A stretch of 50,661 bases of DNA from Gammaproteobacteria bacterium (GCA_020849475.1 JADLGE010000020.1:1-50661), one strand, 5' to 3'; positions 17,866 to 28,700 are shown, numbered from the stretch's first letter. Made by a program: numbers and translations. Notes: generated by a model from the letters alone, not told the origin.

Positions 17866-17960
17866 TCCAAAGTACGGCGTGTAGAATCGGTCCGGGACTG
17901 CAAAGTAGGCTATCGATGTTGATTGGCATCTCGAAATGGTCCACTGATTGCCCTCCCTTT
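17866..17960 (+). repeat. tail repeat, degraded copy (B)
   Basis: A diverged copy of the last codons (PKYGV-stop) and of about 80 bases downstream of the ankyrin gene at 315-1811. AAGTACGGCGT, the GATGT..ATT.GCATCTCGA stretch and the final ATTGCCCTC/ATTACCCTC region align without gaps. The coding body is absent. The rest of the 17,823-18,063 gap holds nothing I recognise. Confidence 0.65.
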
Positions 17961-18063
17961 GATTCAGGTCATGCAGAAGACCAGGCCCGTTTCATGAGCG
18001 AGTTGTTCGATATTGACGGACTTCCTGAACGCTTGGCCGCAGCTTCGAGATACCGATGACTTT

Positions 18064-18888
18064 CTAAAAGGAACGCATTCCATGGAGTATGGCGCCGAGA
18101 ATCCTCGGAGTTATCTCTTCGGCGGATTCTGAGTCTACGATTGCATCGGCCGCACAGGTCAGGAATCGGCCGCCATCGTGATATCCGATGGCATCGGAAA
18201 GGATCTTGCACGCAATTTCGAGCGTCTCGTCAGATGCTATGGCGCGAATGTCTTGACCAAGCAAAGCTGCGCCTGCGACTTGAATGTCTTCAAACTCTTC
18301 TATGAGCGGCGCACTTGCGTCCGTGAGCCGCTGAAAATGACCGGCATCCGTATAGTTCTGAGCGATGAGGGTTACGTCGTAAGCATCCTTGCTGTTGCGT
18401 CGGTCGTTCCATGCGATCAGCTTTAGTAGCACCAGGCTTGGAAGTGTGGCTACTTTGAAGGATGTTTCTGATCCGATGTCGACCGTTTCACCTGTTGCCA
18501 AGGCCTCTCTGAAACCGAGAGTGGACATGACAAAGGTGCCCGCCGGAGGCCAGGCGATATTTCCGGGCGGCGACTCGAGATCGCCAAATGGAATCAGGTC
18601 CAGTGTGAGGCCGCCGGCATGGAGTCGCTGCTGCTGATGGCTGTCTTGGCGAAACTGACCAGTCTTTACGAGCGCGTCGGTTAGCTGTTGGTATACGCCC
18701 CACGACTCCACTATGACGGCCAGATCATAGTCTTCCGTTGCACGCCCTACGCGAATGCCGTGTCGAGTGTGAAGCCAGTAATCCCGAGCGGAAGCCCCAA
18801 TCAAGAGAACGTCAGCGTTGAGACGCTGAGCCGCGCGCTGAACATTGTCGAGTATGGTGACAGTTGCCGCGTCCATGCTATTCGGCAT
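18064..18888 (-). CDS. AbiEii-like nucleotidyltransferase toxin
   Basis: About 274 residues from the ATG at 18888 (MPNSMDAATV); ATG 18876, four bases after the upstream stop, is an alternative. The frame itself is open to 18966, but that would deeply overlap the antitoxin gene. Core: VLLIGASARDYWLHTRHG, then RATEDYDLAVIVESW, with the paired acidic residues expected of the DNA polymerase beta-type fold. The hinge region TLPSLVLLKLIAWNDR and DAYDVTLIAQNY is typical of AbiEii/DUF1814-like proteins. These toxins transfer nucleotides to cellular RNA and arrest growth. The gene follows its presumed antitoxin directly on the same strand with overlapping ends, the usual AbiE order. Confidence 0.82.
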   Translation of the reverse strand: MPNSMDAATVTILDNVQRAAQRLNADVLLIGASARDYWLHTRHGIRVGRATEDYDLAVIVESWGVYQQLTDALVKTGQFRQDSHQQQRLHAGGLTLDLIPFGDLESPPGNIAWPPAGTFVMSTLGFREALATGETVDIGSETSFKVATLPSLVLLKLIAWNDRRNSKDAYDVTLIAQNYTDAGHFQRLTDASAPLIEEFEDIQVAGAALLGQDIRAIASDETLEIACKILSDAIGYHDGGRFLTCAADAIVDSESAEEITPRILGAILHGMRSF

Positions 18889-19909
18889 ACCGCGTGAGGT
18901 GCGTCCGGAGTAGGACCTGCGCGGTTTCGTCCGTTCGGGTGTCGCCGATGTAGTCGAGGTCGGCAAACACCAGGATTGGATGGACTAGTTCAGGGTGGGC
19001 GGCCGTCATAGCTTCATCTCTCGGCCAAAATGCCGTGAGGATTTCAATTGGGCCGCGCGGATCCTTTTTGAGTTGGCCTGCTACGACCAGATCTGTCAAC
19101 TTGCCGTGCGTATAGACGGTTTGCGTAGCGGGCTTCAGATATTTCGTAAGGCGCGCAGCGGCGACCTCACCGCCCCAATAGGCGGTGTAGGGCTGAATGT
19201 CGACGTGTTGCCACCAATCAGGATCGCGCGCTTGAAATCGCCCCAGCAGCAACTTGGGACGCAGTCGCTTGGGGTAGTTGGCAACCCATTCGCGAAAAAG
19301 GCCCCCCGGATTGGCCAGATGTCGCTTGCGCCCTTGTGTCACGATGAATTTAGCGGCGCGGAGCTGGGCAATATAATTGGTGACTGTACCCAGTGCCGTA
19401 TCGGTCTTCTGCGCGAGTTCGCGGTAATTGGCGGCTAGGGCATGCTCATCACAGAGTAGAAGGTAAGCGAGGCGCAACCCTGTAGCGTTCAGGCGGAGCG
19501 TGTGGTGGGTCGGGTCCGCCTGATGCTTCGGACGTTGGCCCGTCACGAAAATGAACAAGCCAGGCGCCTCGATATACGCATTGCCCACCGTATCCATGAA
19601 AGGCTGATGGCGCGCTCGCAGGCGCTCAGCCATGTTCGGAGCGACGTGGTATGTCAGAAGCAAGCGATTATTGGTTTGCCCGTGGGGCGCACACTCGAAC
19701 TTCTGGAGCAAGGCTGGCGTGAGATGCGCCTTGAATTCCACCACGAAGTTCCACGTTCTGCCGCCCCGAGTGAGTCTAATTGCGGTGTCTGCGCGTTCCT
19801 CCGTGGGAAGGTGATCGGGGAGGACAGTCGCGTCGAAGCCGGCGGTTGCGCGGAAGGCTTCCAAGGCATCGTCTAGAACTGGAGGGATACGTTCCTGCAC
19901 GCTGTTCAC
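18878..19909 (-). CDS. AbiEi-like antitoxin / transcriptional repressor
   Basis: A protein of 343 residues from a GTG at 19909. The N-terminal third resembles a small nuclease-like fold (TWNFVVEFKAHLTPALLQKF, FMDTVGNAYIEAPGLFIFV). A winged helix follows in the middle (YLLLCDEHALAANYRELAQKTDTALGTVTNYIAQL, then KFIVTQGRKRH). The C-terminus matches the type IV AbiEi-family antitoxin domain (YTAYWGGEVAAARLTKYLKPAT, ILVFADLDYIGDTRTDETAQVL). AbiEi proteins neutralise AbiEii and repress their own operon by binding inverted repeats. A perfect 11-base inverted repeat stands 22-58 bases upstream, consistent with this. The stop overlaps the toxin start region. Confidence 0.82.
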   Translation of the reverse strand: MNSVQERIPPVLDDALEAFRATAGFDATVLPDHLPTEERADTAIRLTRGGRTWNFVVEFKAHLTPALLQKFECAPHGQTNNRLLLTYHVAPNMAERLRARHQPFMDTVGNAYIEAPGLFIFVTGQRPKHQADPTHHTLRLNATGLRLAYLLLCDEHALAANYRELAQKTDTALGTVTNYIAQLRAAKFIVTQGRKRHLANPGGLFREWVANYPKRLRPKLLLGRFQARDPDWWQHVDIQPYTAYWGGEVAAARLTKYLKPATQTVYTHGKLTDLVVAGQLKKDPRGPIEILTAFWPRDEAMTAAHPELVHPILVFADLDYIGDTRTDETAQVLLRTHLTRYAE

Positions 19910-19930
19910 GCGGGAGCTCGCCAGAAAGAA

Positions 19931-19967
19931 TGTTCAAATAATAGCTCATGTTCATTTTATTTGAACA
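19931..19967. promoter_or_regulatory. operator of the AbiE-type pair
   Basis: Perfect inverted repeat TGTTCAAATAA / TTATTTGAACA separated by 15 bases, directly upstream of the antitoxin gene in an AT-rich stretch. Further half-sites of the same type (TTGAAC) occur at about 19,978, 20,078 and 20,092, suggesting cooperative binding across the divergent control region. Assignment to the AbiEi protein is by analogy. Confidence 0.65.
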
Positions 19968-20562
19968 TCAATATTTATTGAACGTGTAGTACGTACTACA
20001 GGTGCTTCTTGTCGATACCAAGTTCAAGCGGTCCCAATATCGGATTTGGTTCGAAAATCGGGACTGTTCGGAAAATTTGAACAGTAAAATTATTTGAACA
20101 AATCCATGCACTACGAAACAAATACATAAAAATCAATAAATAAGAATTCCAACAGACAACTTGCCCGGTGCCCCGAAAGCTGGGAACTGGCTCGCCATTC
20201 GCCCCTCTCCCCGGCTGTCCCGTAACCCTCGGTACGCGTCCGACTACCCACAGACCCTCACCGCTCACCAAGCTCATGGTTACTAGACCGTCCCAATGCC
20301 CAGGTGCGAAGAAGCGGGGACGACGACTGCCACCGAGCTGCGCAGGTAACCAGCCAGGCGTCTAACGCGTGGACTGGCGGATCCGACTCGCTAAAGCGGC
20401 GCCCCGCATGAATAAACGGGCGACACAGGGCCACGTCTCCCAATATGCTCGGTCCTGTCGGTACGCCCAATATGGTCGACGTGCGTAAGCTTCTGGCAAG
20501 CTTCATCCCGTCTCTGATCTGCGATCAAGGCCGACGTACTTTGTCGAGGGGGGCAAAGAACG
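19968..20562. other. long divergent intergenic region between AbiE pair and GmrSD gene
   Basis: No gene is supportable. The left part (to about 20,155) is AT-rich and carries extra TTGAAC half-sites. The right part is abruptly GC-rich, with no credible reading frame. It has two copies of CCCAATATG at 20,439 and 20,466 and two AAGCTT sites close together near 20,488. It must contain the promoter for the GmrSD-Druantia genes, but I cannot place it with confidence. The GC-rich part could be a remnant of another element or a structured RNA. Confidence 0.4.
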
Positions 20563-22293
20563 GTGCAACAACAAAATATTCCTATCGGAACTCTGGTCGA
20601 TATGTACAAGCGCGGCGAGATGCGCTTGCCAGAGATCCAGCGCCACTATGTGTGGCGCGCGACACGGGTCCGCGATCTGTTGGATTCGCTGTATCGTGGC
20701 TATCCGAGCGGCTCGATTCTCATGTGGGAGACAGACGAGCCGATCCCAACACGCGACTTCGCCATCGCACAAGAATCGACAGCCTTCGCTGGCCGCAAAC
20801 TGTTGCTAGACGGGCAACAACGCCTCACCTCGCTAACCGCGGTTTTAAACGGTGAGCCAGTTTCCGTTAGGGGCCGCAAAAAGCCCATTGATATCTTATT
20901 CAACCTAGAGCACCCCGACGGGCCCCCTTCTGACGCAACCGACGTGGAGAGTGACGAGGAGTCCCTCGTTATCCCTGATGACGAGGTAACGGATGAGGCC
21001 GAAGAGACAGAAGATGGCGAGCAGGGTATCCAGGAGAAGCTAAATCGCCGAACTTTCGTAGTTGCCAGTCGGAATCTCCTGTCCCAACCCCAGTGGGTTT
21101 CAGTGAGCGAGGTATTCCGGACGGCCAACGATGCCGAGCTTCTGGAACGAGCTGGCATTGAGTCATTCAAGGATCCCCGGTTCCAGAAGTACTCCGACCG
21201 ACTTAAGAAGTTGCGGTCCATCAGAGACTATCAATACGTCGTGCACGTCCTCGAGCGCGCAATGAGCTACGAAGAGGTGACCGAGATCTTTGTGCGTGTT
21301 AACTCGCTTGGCGCAAAACTGCGGTCGTCAGATCTGGCGCTGGCGCAGATGACGTCGCGCTGGCCCAACTTGCTAAAGCAGCTAGAGGCCTTCCAAGAAG
21401 AGTGCGAGCAAAGCTGGTTCACAATCGACCTCGGGCAGCTAGTTCGGTCGATCGTGGTATTCGCTACCCAACAGTGTCTCTTTCGGAGCGTTGCGACGAC
21501 GCCGGTCGAAAAGCTGAAGGTTGGATGGGAACAGGCGCAGGAGGGGCTTCGGTTCGCGATCAATTTCCTGCGCACTAATGCAGGAATCGAAGACGAGTCG
21601 CTGCTCTCTTCACCCATGTTCATCCACGCTTTGGCAGTAGTCAGTCGGATCAAGGACAACAAACTGACTGCAATTGAGCAGCGATCTCTGTTGCATTGGC
21701 TATTGGTGGCCAACGCCCGCGGTCGCTATTCACGTGGTTCCACTGAAACATTGCTGAACGAGGATCTTGCGATTCTTTTCAGGGGCGGCGGGATTCCTGC
21801 TCTGATGGACCCGCTAAAGCGGCAATTCGGAAGGCTGCATATCGAACCAGGCGATCTCGCTGGCCGAGGTGTGAACAGTCCCTTGTTCTCCTTGGCCTAT
21901 CTGGCCCTCAAGGCCGGAGGTGCGAGGGACTGGTACAGCGGGCTCGGCTTATCCCTCACCCACCAAGGCAAATTGCACTTTATCCAATGGCACCATGTGA
22001 TCCCCAAATCGCTTCTCAAGGCGCGCGGCTACGAAACCGGGGAAATCAACGAAATTGCCAATATGGCATTCATTACCGGCCAGACGAATCGGCGAATTAG
22101 CAATAAGCAGGCAACGGAATATCTAGCGGACGTCGTCGTCAGGCAAGGAGCTGAGGCCTTGACGAGTCAGTGCGTACCTGTAGATCCCACGCTATGGGCA
22201 ACCGAGAGCTATCGTGAGTTCTTGCAACTGCGCAGAAGCGATCTGGCAAGACGAATGAATGCCTTCATCGAGGACAAGGCACGGGTGCAGTAG
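20563..22293 (+). CDS. GmrSD-like type IV restriction enzyme (DUF262 + DUF1524-type HNH)
   Basis: A protein of 576 residues from a GTG at 20563 with GAGGGGGG about 10 bases upstream. The N-terminal DUF262 domain has IQRHYVWRATRVRDLLDSLYRGYPSGSILMWE and the diagnostic DGQQRLTSL at about 84-92, a ParB/sulfiredoxin-like NTP-using fold. The C-terminus carries an HNH-type nuclease: WHHVIPKSLL (about 475) and NMAFITGQTNRRISNK (about 500), as in DUF1524. A single chain with both halves is the GmrSD layout, which cuts DNA containing glucosylated hydroxymethylcytosine. An acidic spacer (residues about 125-150, DEESLVIPDDEVTDEAEETED) separates strand segments. Substrate specificity cannot be read from sequence. 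DruH follows 78 bases later, so the genes may share a transcript. Confidence 0.87.
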   Translation: MQQQNIPIGTLVDMYKRGEMRLPEIQRHYVWRATRVRDLLDSLYRGYPSGSILMWETDEPIPTRDFAIAQESTAFAGRKLLLDGQQRLTSLTAVLNGEPVSVRGRKKPIDILFNLEHPDGPPSDATDVESDEESLVIPDDEVTDEAEETEDGEQGIQEKLNRRTFVVASRNLLSQPQWVSVSEVFRTANDAELLERAGIESFKDPRFQKYSDRLKKLRSIRDYQYVVHVLERAMSYEEVTEIFVRVNSLGAKLRSSDLALAQMTSRWPNLLKQLEAFQEECEQSWFTIDLGQLVRSIVVFATQQCLFRSVATTPVEKLKVGWEQAQEGLRFAINFLRTNAGIEDESLLSSPMFIHALAVVSRIKDNKLTAIEQRSLLHWLLVANARGRYSRGSTETLLNEDLAILFRGGGIPALMDPLKRQFGRLHIEPGDLAGRGVNSPLFSLAYLALKAGGARDWYSGLGLSLTHQGKLHFIQWHHVIPKSLLKARGYETGEINEIANMAFITGQTNRRISNKQATEYLADVVVRQGAEALTSQCVPVDPTLWATESYREFLQLRRSDLARRMNAFIEDKARVQ

Positions 22294-22371
22294 CCCCAAT
22301 TGCCTCGCTTCTTGGTGCCTGCCATGACGAGAGCAACCTATTATTCGACGAGGCCGACTGGGAATATCTGC

Positions 22372-25300
22372 ATGAGCCAAATTGAGTGGCTGGCTTTGTT
22401 CTTGCGAGAGAGGGGACTTTCGGCCTCGGATGGCAGACCTCTCTATGCCTATCGGGTGAACGAGCGTGAATTGGTACAGCTCGGCACATGGGTGCGCAAG
22501 TTGCTTCCAATGGCGATGAAACCTGGGGGCCATTCCCATCGCTTCGAAATGCTTTTCTGCCTGTATGCGGCGGAAATCTTTCGTCGCGAGCATGCAGAGG
22601 GGCCGTGGGCGTGGAGTACGGTGTTCGAACCACTCGGGGTAAGCGCGTTACCTGTGAACCGCATAAGCAGTTGGTGTACTGCGGGACTAAAGCAGTGGAA
22701 CCGGACGCTTCTTTACAGCCGCGCGGGAGACCGTCAGTTCCTAGTGACACTCGCCTGTGAAGGTGGCCTTCCTTTGCGCGTGCTTGAAAGACAGGGTGCC
22801 AGGCTCACAAGCTTTTTCGAGCATCTTCTCGAGGGGTACTACCGGGCGCCTGAGCGGTCGGTAGACGTGGCGGTTCAAGTCGCCGAACAGACGGCCTTTT
22901 ACCTGCCGCGCACGTTGCGCCAGGACGTAGTATTCCGCCTCGGTGCTGAGCTGATCGCGGCGCTAGTCGATCTCTGGCACGACATCGGTGGCAATCCAAA
23001 CACTGGCGATCCCATCGTCGCGCTGGATTCCGCAGTGCCGGGCTGGCGCGACCGTCTTCCTCTTCGCGCAGAGGACGATGCCATCAACGCGCTGCTTCGT
23101 CCTCTTGTCTCCAGAGTAAAGGGCCTCGCGCAGGCAGCGAGCGCGAAGCTACGCTGGCGCGGCTTCCTACGGCAGGGATCGGGCGGCGCTTGGGAGGTTG
23201 AAAACCGGCTGGATATCCCGCCGATCGTTGCCGGTGCGGTCCTGCGTCAGTGGCTCTCGCTGGCACCTGATGCGGAGCTCCCGGCACGTCTGCGTGCGGT
23301 GCTGACGCACGCAGAGCGAAGCGAGGCGGCGGCCTGGCTCAGCCGTGGCCGAGGCAGCGGAGACAGCGTTAACTATCACCTTGAATTACTCCGCGCTCGC
23401 GGTGCGAGCCTGCGGAATGCTGAAGTATTCGAACTGGCCGAGCTCAAGTTGGTTCAGGCCGACCGCGAGCATTCGCTGCCGGCACAGTTCGCGGCACCTT
23501 GGAGCGAAGCGCTGCCTTGGGTATTCGTGGAGCGCAACGGTGCCCTAGAACGCCTATGCGAGGGGGCTGCACGCACGCGCGCAACGGAAGCCTGGGTGGT
23601 GTTGCCGTCAGAATTCGAGGTGACCCACGAGGCAGGTGGCGCCATCCACGAAGCACTTGGACAGACGGCGCTTGCGGGGCGAACCGTGATGCGTGTAACA
23701 GGACGGATCCAGCTGTCGTCACCAGAGGGTGAGCGCTACGCCGTCGCCTGCGGAGCAGACGAGGACACGGAAGAATTTTGGACAGCCACCGGTCCCGTGC
23801 TGAAAGACATGCTGGGGCGGGATCCCGTGTTCCTTGGGCTGCCAAAGCTCGTCGTGGAACGGGCCGACGGGCAGCGCTCCAATCCTACAAACGGTCGTCT
23901 CGAATGGCGGATGGTTGGTGGCGGCGGGAGCTGGCGGTCTGATTTAAGCGCGGCCGGAAGGCTCTGGCTGCGCTATGTGGACGACACCGGCAGTGAGCGG
24001 TACCGAAAGCAGACCCAGGTCTTACCGCAGGGCTTCGCATGCATGCGGCAGGTTGCCAACGGCAAAAATGAGGGTGCCTACGTCATTCGCGGAATGGGTG
24101 AGAAACCCGCCTTGCGCGCCAGCGCGGGCGGCGCCGATCTGCGCATAACCACTTCAGGCGAAGAGACAACGGTGCACTGTCCGCCGCTCACGGGGACCTC
24201 ACTGCCCGAACTGGCGATCAGCCTTCAGTGGTTCAGTAGCCCACCCATTGAATTACATCTACCGTATCCGCAGCGCGGTGCGATGTTCCTGCTAAATGGT
24301 CGGCCTTTACATGATGGGAGCCCCTTGCCCTTGGACCGCTGTGGCGGTGCCCGGCTGTTGGTGCAGGACCCCATCGGCGGACAAAGCTATGAGCTCCTGG
24401 GCGAGATGAGCAGCACTTGGCTCGGCAACCAAAGAGCAGGTTTCTTTGAGCGCTTGCCGCTGCTAACGAATAGCCGGATCGAGCTCAGCCTGCAGACTTG
24501 GCAGGACCGACTTCAGGCTCTACTCGCGTGCAGTGACGACGCCGACGAATGCATTCGTCTCTGCGTAATTGGTACCCAAAGAGCATTAGCAAGCGCCCGC
24601 ATTACGCGCTTTGACGCTTGCCTTGAGCCAGATCATGCGGTGTGGCGCGTTAGTGTAGAGCCGCGGGTGTTGCTGGAAGCTGGCGCCGACGGCCTTGCGC
24701 GCATTCAACTTTATCTTTTGCCTCTGTGGGACCCCGGGCGTGAGCCAGTGCCGTTGGCACGGGATCCCTCTCAAGACGGTAGTTGGAAGCTGCCTACCGA
24801 CCTTGAGTTGGGTCCCTGGTGGGTAATCGGCCGAGACGGTGACTGGGCCCGCTTCCGGCCATTACTGTGGGTCGCTCGCGACGGCGAAGACAAACCTGCT
24901 GCCACCGCCTCTGTGCTTGCCACCGCTGTGAGGCTATCCGACGAAGGACAACGCCTCGCCGCGCTAGACGAGGCGCTCTCCGAAATTGGAGAGGATTCTG
25001 ACCATCCGGATTGGCCGCTGCTGTTCGCCTACGTCGATCTCAGCCGCGAGTTTCCTCCAACATCATTAGACGTGTTGAAACGCCTCGCGCTCCACCCTCG
25101 CACGCTGGCGCATGCATTGCTGCGTGCAGACGATGCCGGCTTCGATCGAGTCTGGGCCCTCGCTGACGGTCTGCCGTTTCTTTGGATTCTGCTTCCGGTG
25201 TCAGATTGGTTGGCCGCAGCCTCGGAGTATCTCAGTGGCATAAAAGATGCACTCGGCAATGCGGATCCCGACGGCAACCTTCTTCGTTCGATTTTCCAGC

Positions 25301-25755
25301 GATTTCGCGACCGGGCCACTCTTAGGCATAGATGCTTCGATACCATCTGCGACTGGTTGCAGGCGTTCCTGTGGCAGCATCAACGCCAGGGTAAGAGTCT
25401 TCTATCCGTGGCGAGGGGAATGCCGGCTGCAATCCAAAGTTTTATCCAAGATGAACTTGACGGTCTGCAGTCGAGGCACGACAGCGGCAACTGGCCCTGC
25501 CCCAAGGAGACCCTCCAGCTTGCTGCCGAGCTTAGCAATAGTGAGTTTCGCTTCCAGCAGATGGATGACAGCTACCGCAGTGTGCGCTGTGCACCATTTG
25601 TTGCTGCCGATCGCGCGCTGGTCGGGGATGCCGTGTCCCGCGAGGTGTTGTTGGAACTGCGTGTGCTGAGGTCTTTCGATAGCCAATGGTTCGACAATGC
25701 ATATACCTATGCGCTGACGCTGGGGCTGGCAAAATTGTCGCCCTCCAAGGTCTGA
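22372..25755 (+). CDS. druH: Druantia type III protein DruH (YjiT family)
   Basis: About 1127 residues from the ATG at 22372 (MSQIEWLALFLRERGL). The frame is open further upstream to TTG 22300 and ATG 22324, but those 24 extra residues look unstructured. The early segment HRFEMLFCLYAAEIFRREHAEGPWAWSTVF is characteristic, as I recall, of the YjiT/STY4851 family, which is DruH in Druantia type III. No enzymatic motif is visible. The middle is rich in beta-strand-like segments (VMRVTGRIQLSSPEGERYAV, LWLRYVDDTGSERYRKQTQVL) and the end is helical. It is directly followed, 33 bases later, by a very large DUF1998 helicase, the expected DruE partner. The exact job of DruH in blocking phage is not known to me. 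Confidence 0.85.
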   Translation: MSQIEWLALFLRERGLSASDGRPLYAYRVNERELVQLGTWVRKLLPMAMKPGGHSHRFEMLFCLYAAEIFRREHAEGPWAWSTVFEPLGVSALPVNRISSWCTAGLKQWNRTLLYSRAGDRQFLVTLACEGGLPLRVLERQGARLTSFFEHLLEGYYRAPERSVDVAVQVAEQTAFYLPRTLRQDVVFRLGAELIAALVDLWHDIGGNPNTGDPIVALDSAVPGWRDRLPLRAEDDAINALLRPLVSRVKGLAQAASAKLRWRGFLRQGSGGAWEVENRLDIPPIVAGAVLRQWLSLAPDAELPARLRAVLTHAERSEAAAWLSRGRGSGDSVNYHLELLRARGASLRNAEVFELAELKLVQADREHSLPAQFAAPWSEALPWVFVERNGALERLCEGAARTRATEAWVVLPSEFEVTHEAGGAIHEALGQTALAGRTVMRVTGRIQLSSPEGERYAVACGADEDTEEFWTATGPVLKDMLGRDPVFLGLPKLVVERADGQRSNPTNGRLEWRMVGGGGSWRSDLSAAGRLWLRYVDDTGSERYRKQTQVLPQGFACMRQVANGKNEGAYVIRGMGEKPALRASAGGADLRITTSGEETTVHCPPLTGTSLPELAISLQWFSSPPIELHLPYPQRGAMFLLNGRPLHDGSPLPLDRCGGARLLVQDPIGGQSYELLGEMSSTWLGNQRAGFFERLPLLTNSRIELSLQTWQDRLQALLACSDDADECIRLCVIGTQRALASARITRFDACLEPDHAVWRVSVEPRVLLEAGADGLARIQLYLLPLWDPGREPVPLARDPSQDGSWKLPTDLELGPWWVIGRDGDWARFRPLLWVARDGEDKPAATASVLATAVRLSDEGQRLAALDEALSEIGEDSDHPDWPLLFAYVDLSREFPPTSLDVLKRLALHPRTLAHALLRADDAGFDRVWALADGLPFLWILLPVSDWLAAASEYLSGIKDALGNADPDGNLLRSIFQRFRDRATLRHRCFDTICDWLQAFLWQHQRQGKSLLSVARGMPAAIQSFIQDELDGLQSRHDSGNWPCPKETLQLAAELSNSEFRFQQMDDSYRSVRCAPFVAADRALVGDAVSREVLLELRVLRSFDSQWFDNAYTYALTLGLAKLSPSKV

Positions 25756-25788
25756 ACAATCGATTCGCCTACGCAGAGCCATTCGAAG

Positions 25789-28700
25789 ATGTCGCAATTT
25801 AATCTGCCTTACTTCGCCGAACTTGGGCAGCGCCTTGGTCGCCGTGCCACCCGTGCAGTGCTGGGCCTGAAGAGCCTGCGCAGCGACCCTCTACGTAGCT
25901 ACTTGGCGGCCAAGCTAGACAAGACGCCGGGCGAAGATGGCGCATTTGTGGCTGACCCAGTATTTGAGGCGACATTCGGCTGGAAGCCGGCAATTCACAA
26001 GCTCGGCGAGCTCGAGGGAAACGTATTGCATGCCTCGTTGTGCGATGCCTTGGCGCGCCCCGGGAACGCTGAAGACGGCGACGACTACACCTTTCCTCGT
26101 TCCCGTCATCCCTACCAGCACCAGGTGGAAACCTGGGCTGCCCTACGGGACGAGAACGTGCGACGCTCGGTGCTGGTGACGAGCGGCACCGGATCTGGCA
26201 AGACGGAGTGCTTTCTCGTACCTATCCTGGATGACCTTGCACGTGAGGTTGCGACGCGGAAAGGCGATCCGCTTGTTGGGGTACGGGCGCTATTTCTCTA
26301 TCCGCTAAATGCGCTGATCAAGAGCCAGCGCGATCGACTGGTGGCATGGTCAGAGCCCTTCGATGGTGCGATTCGATTCTGCCTATACAACGGTGACACA
26401 CCGAACGTCGCCAAGCGCGAACGATTATGCGAGGTGTCGGATCGTAAAGCCCTGCACGAGTCGCCGCCGCCCATGCTTGTGACGAATGCGACGATGCTCG
26501 AATACATGCTGGTCCGTGCGTCCGACCGAGCCATTCTGGAACAGTCACAGGGGCTCTTACGCTGGATCGTGATCGACGAGGCTCATACCTACCTGGGATC
26601 TCAGGCGGCCGAGCTAGCGTTGCTTCTACGGCGGGTGATGCATGCCTTCGGCGTCACTCCTGAGCAGGTGCGCTTGGTCGCCACCTCTGCGACGCTAGGT
26701 AACGGCGACGAACGAGTTCGTGACAGCCTTAGCCGCTTTCTTGCGGACATCGCAGGGGTTCCGCTGGACCGAGTACTCGTTGTCGGTGGCACCCGCGAGG
26801 TGCCTGCCCTTCCGGCTTCAGTGGCGCCGCTAGATGTACTGCCAGCCCTCGTCAGTCCGACTCGGGACCCCACTGCGGCGTTTGCCGCGCTAGCGAACAG
26901 CAATCCGGCACGGCGCATACGAGAGATGGTGATTGCCAAGCCCCACCAATTAGGCGAACTGACGTCCGAGCTTTACGGCACGCGCGATGCGGAAGCTAGA
27001 CGCAGCACCCTGGCGTTTCTCGATCTCTGCTCGTTTGCGCGTGACACGGAGGGCAACAGCTTCCTTCCGCTACGTGCACACTTCTTCCATCGCACGCTGA
27101 GCGGCCTCTGGGCGTGTGCGAACCGGAGCTGCGCCGGACGCGAGGGTAGCGAACTCGACGATCCCACCTGGCCTTTTGGCGCGGTGACCCTGGAGCGACG
27201 AGTAAATTGTCGTCACTGCGATTACCCGGTTTTTGAAATCGTGCAGTGCAGTGAATGTGGAGCAGAGCACCTAATCGCCGTCGAGACGCACGAGGTGGGC
27301 GAAGATTGGCTGAAGCCCCGCGCGTTTGAACAGGACGAGGACGAATTCCAGCAAGAGATCGAGCCAGAGCCAGACGCAGATGAAGATGCAGCGGGTCATC
27401 GAGAGTCGATTGATATTCCGATGGTCCACGAGCGGCTGCTTGCGGATAGTCCGGACGCGCCATCGCCTGTGTTGCGGCAGGATGGCGGGCTGGATTGGGA
27501 CGCTTCAGAGGGTTGCCGCGTCACCCTGTTGATACCCGGAACCGACGGCTGCGGTGCATGTGGGAAACAGGACGCAAAATTTCTGCCGATGCGAGTTGGA
27601 GCGCCGTTCCTTCTAAGCGTCGCAATTCCAACACTGTTCGAATTTCTCCCCGCTTACCGGCCGAATGCCACGCCGAGGCCGGGCTCCGGCAGACGCCTAA
27701 TCTCGTTCACCGATAGCCGACAAGGTACGGCGCGCGTAGCAGCCAAATTGCAACAGGAGAGCGAACGCGATTATGTGCGCAACCTGGTCTATCACTCGCT
27801 AGCGGCACAGCGCCAAAGGCCAGACGACGGGGAGTTAGAGGCCCAGCGCAATAAAGTGAAGACGCTTGAGACAGTCGCTACGGTCTCGCCGGAGGTTGCG
27901 GCGTTGCTTGCCGATGAGCGGGGAAGACTTGCTAGCCTCGAGCGGGAATGCCAGCGTGGCCAGCTCACGTGGAAAGATATGGAAAGAACGCTCCTGGCCG
28001 CGAACGACTTTCAACGCTTCCTCGCGCCGGCTCTCAAGGAGCAAACTTTCGGCCTGACCGACGTTGACTTAGCCCGTCTGTGCCTACTGCGGGAGTTTTT
28101 TGTGCGTCCCAGGCGTCAGTTCTCGCTGGAGGGGCTGGGACTCGTGCAGCTGCGCTATCCGGACCTTGAGCGTAGCCAGCCACCGGCCACTGCGAGGCAG
28201 CGGGGCGTGACTTCGCAAGAGTGGCACGCGCTATTGCGGGTTACCGTTGATCATTTCCTGCGCGCTGGCGGCGCGGTCGTCGACATCGCCGACACACTCG
28301 CCCGCTGGATGGGGTTCCCGGCAAAAGCTATATCGCAGCTTGGGCCGGGTCAGCCCAAGACTCCTGGTGGCGGTCAGCGACTGTGGCCGTCGCCACTCAC
28401 GGCTAGGGGCATCAGCAATCGTGTTGTACGTCTACTTTCCTGCGCTTTTTCGATCGACGACACGACTGGGGAAGGCCGGGAACAGCTCGAGGAGTTAATG
28501 CGTGGCGTTTGGGATGGTTTGCGGATCCTGCTCACCCCCGTTGAAAACGGATTTCGCCTCCAGCTCCACGAGCGAGCCGTGCTGGAGGAAGTGAGCGACG
28601 CTTGGTTCTGCCCTGTCACTCGACGCCTGCTGCCGGTAACGTTCAGAGGTCTGACCCCGTATTTGCCGACCAATGGGGCTACCGCCGCGCTCACCGCTTG

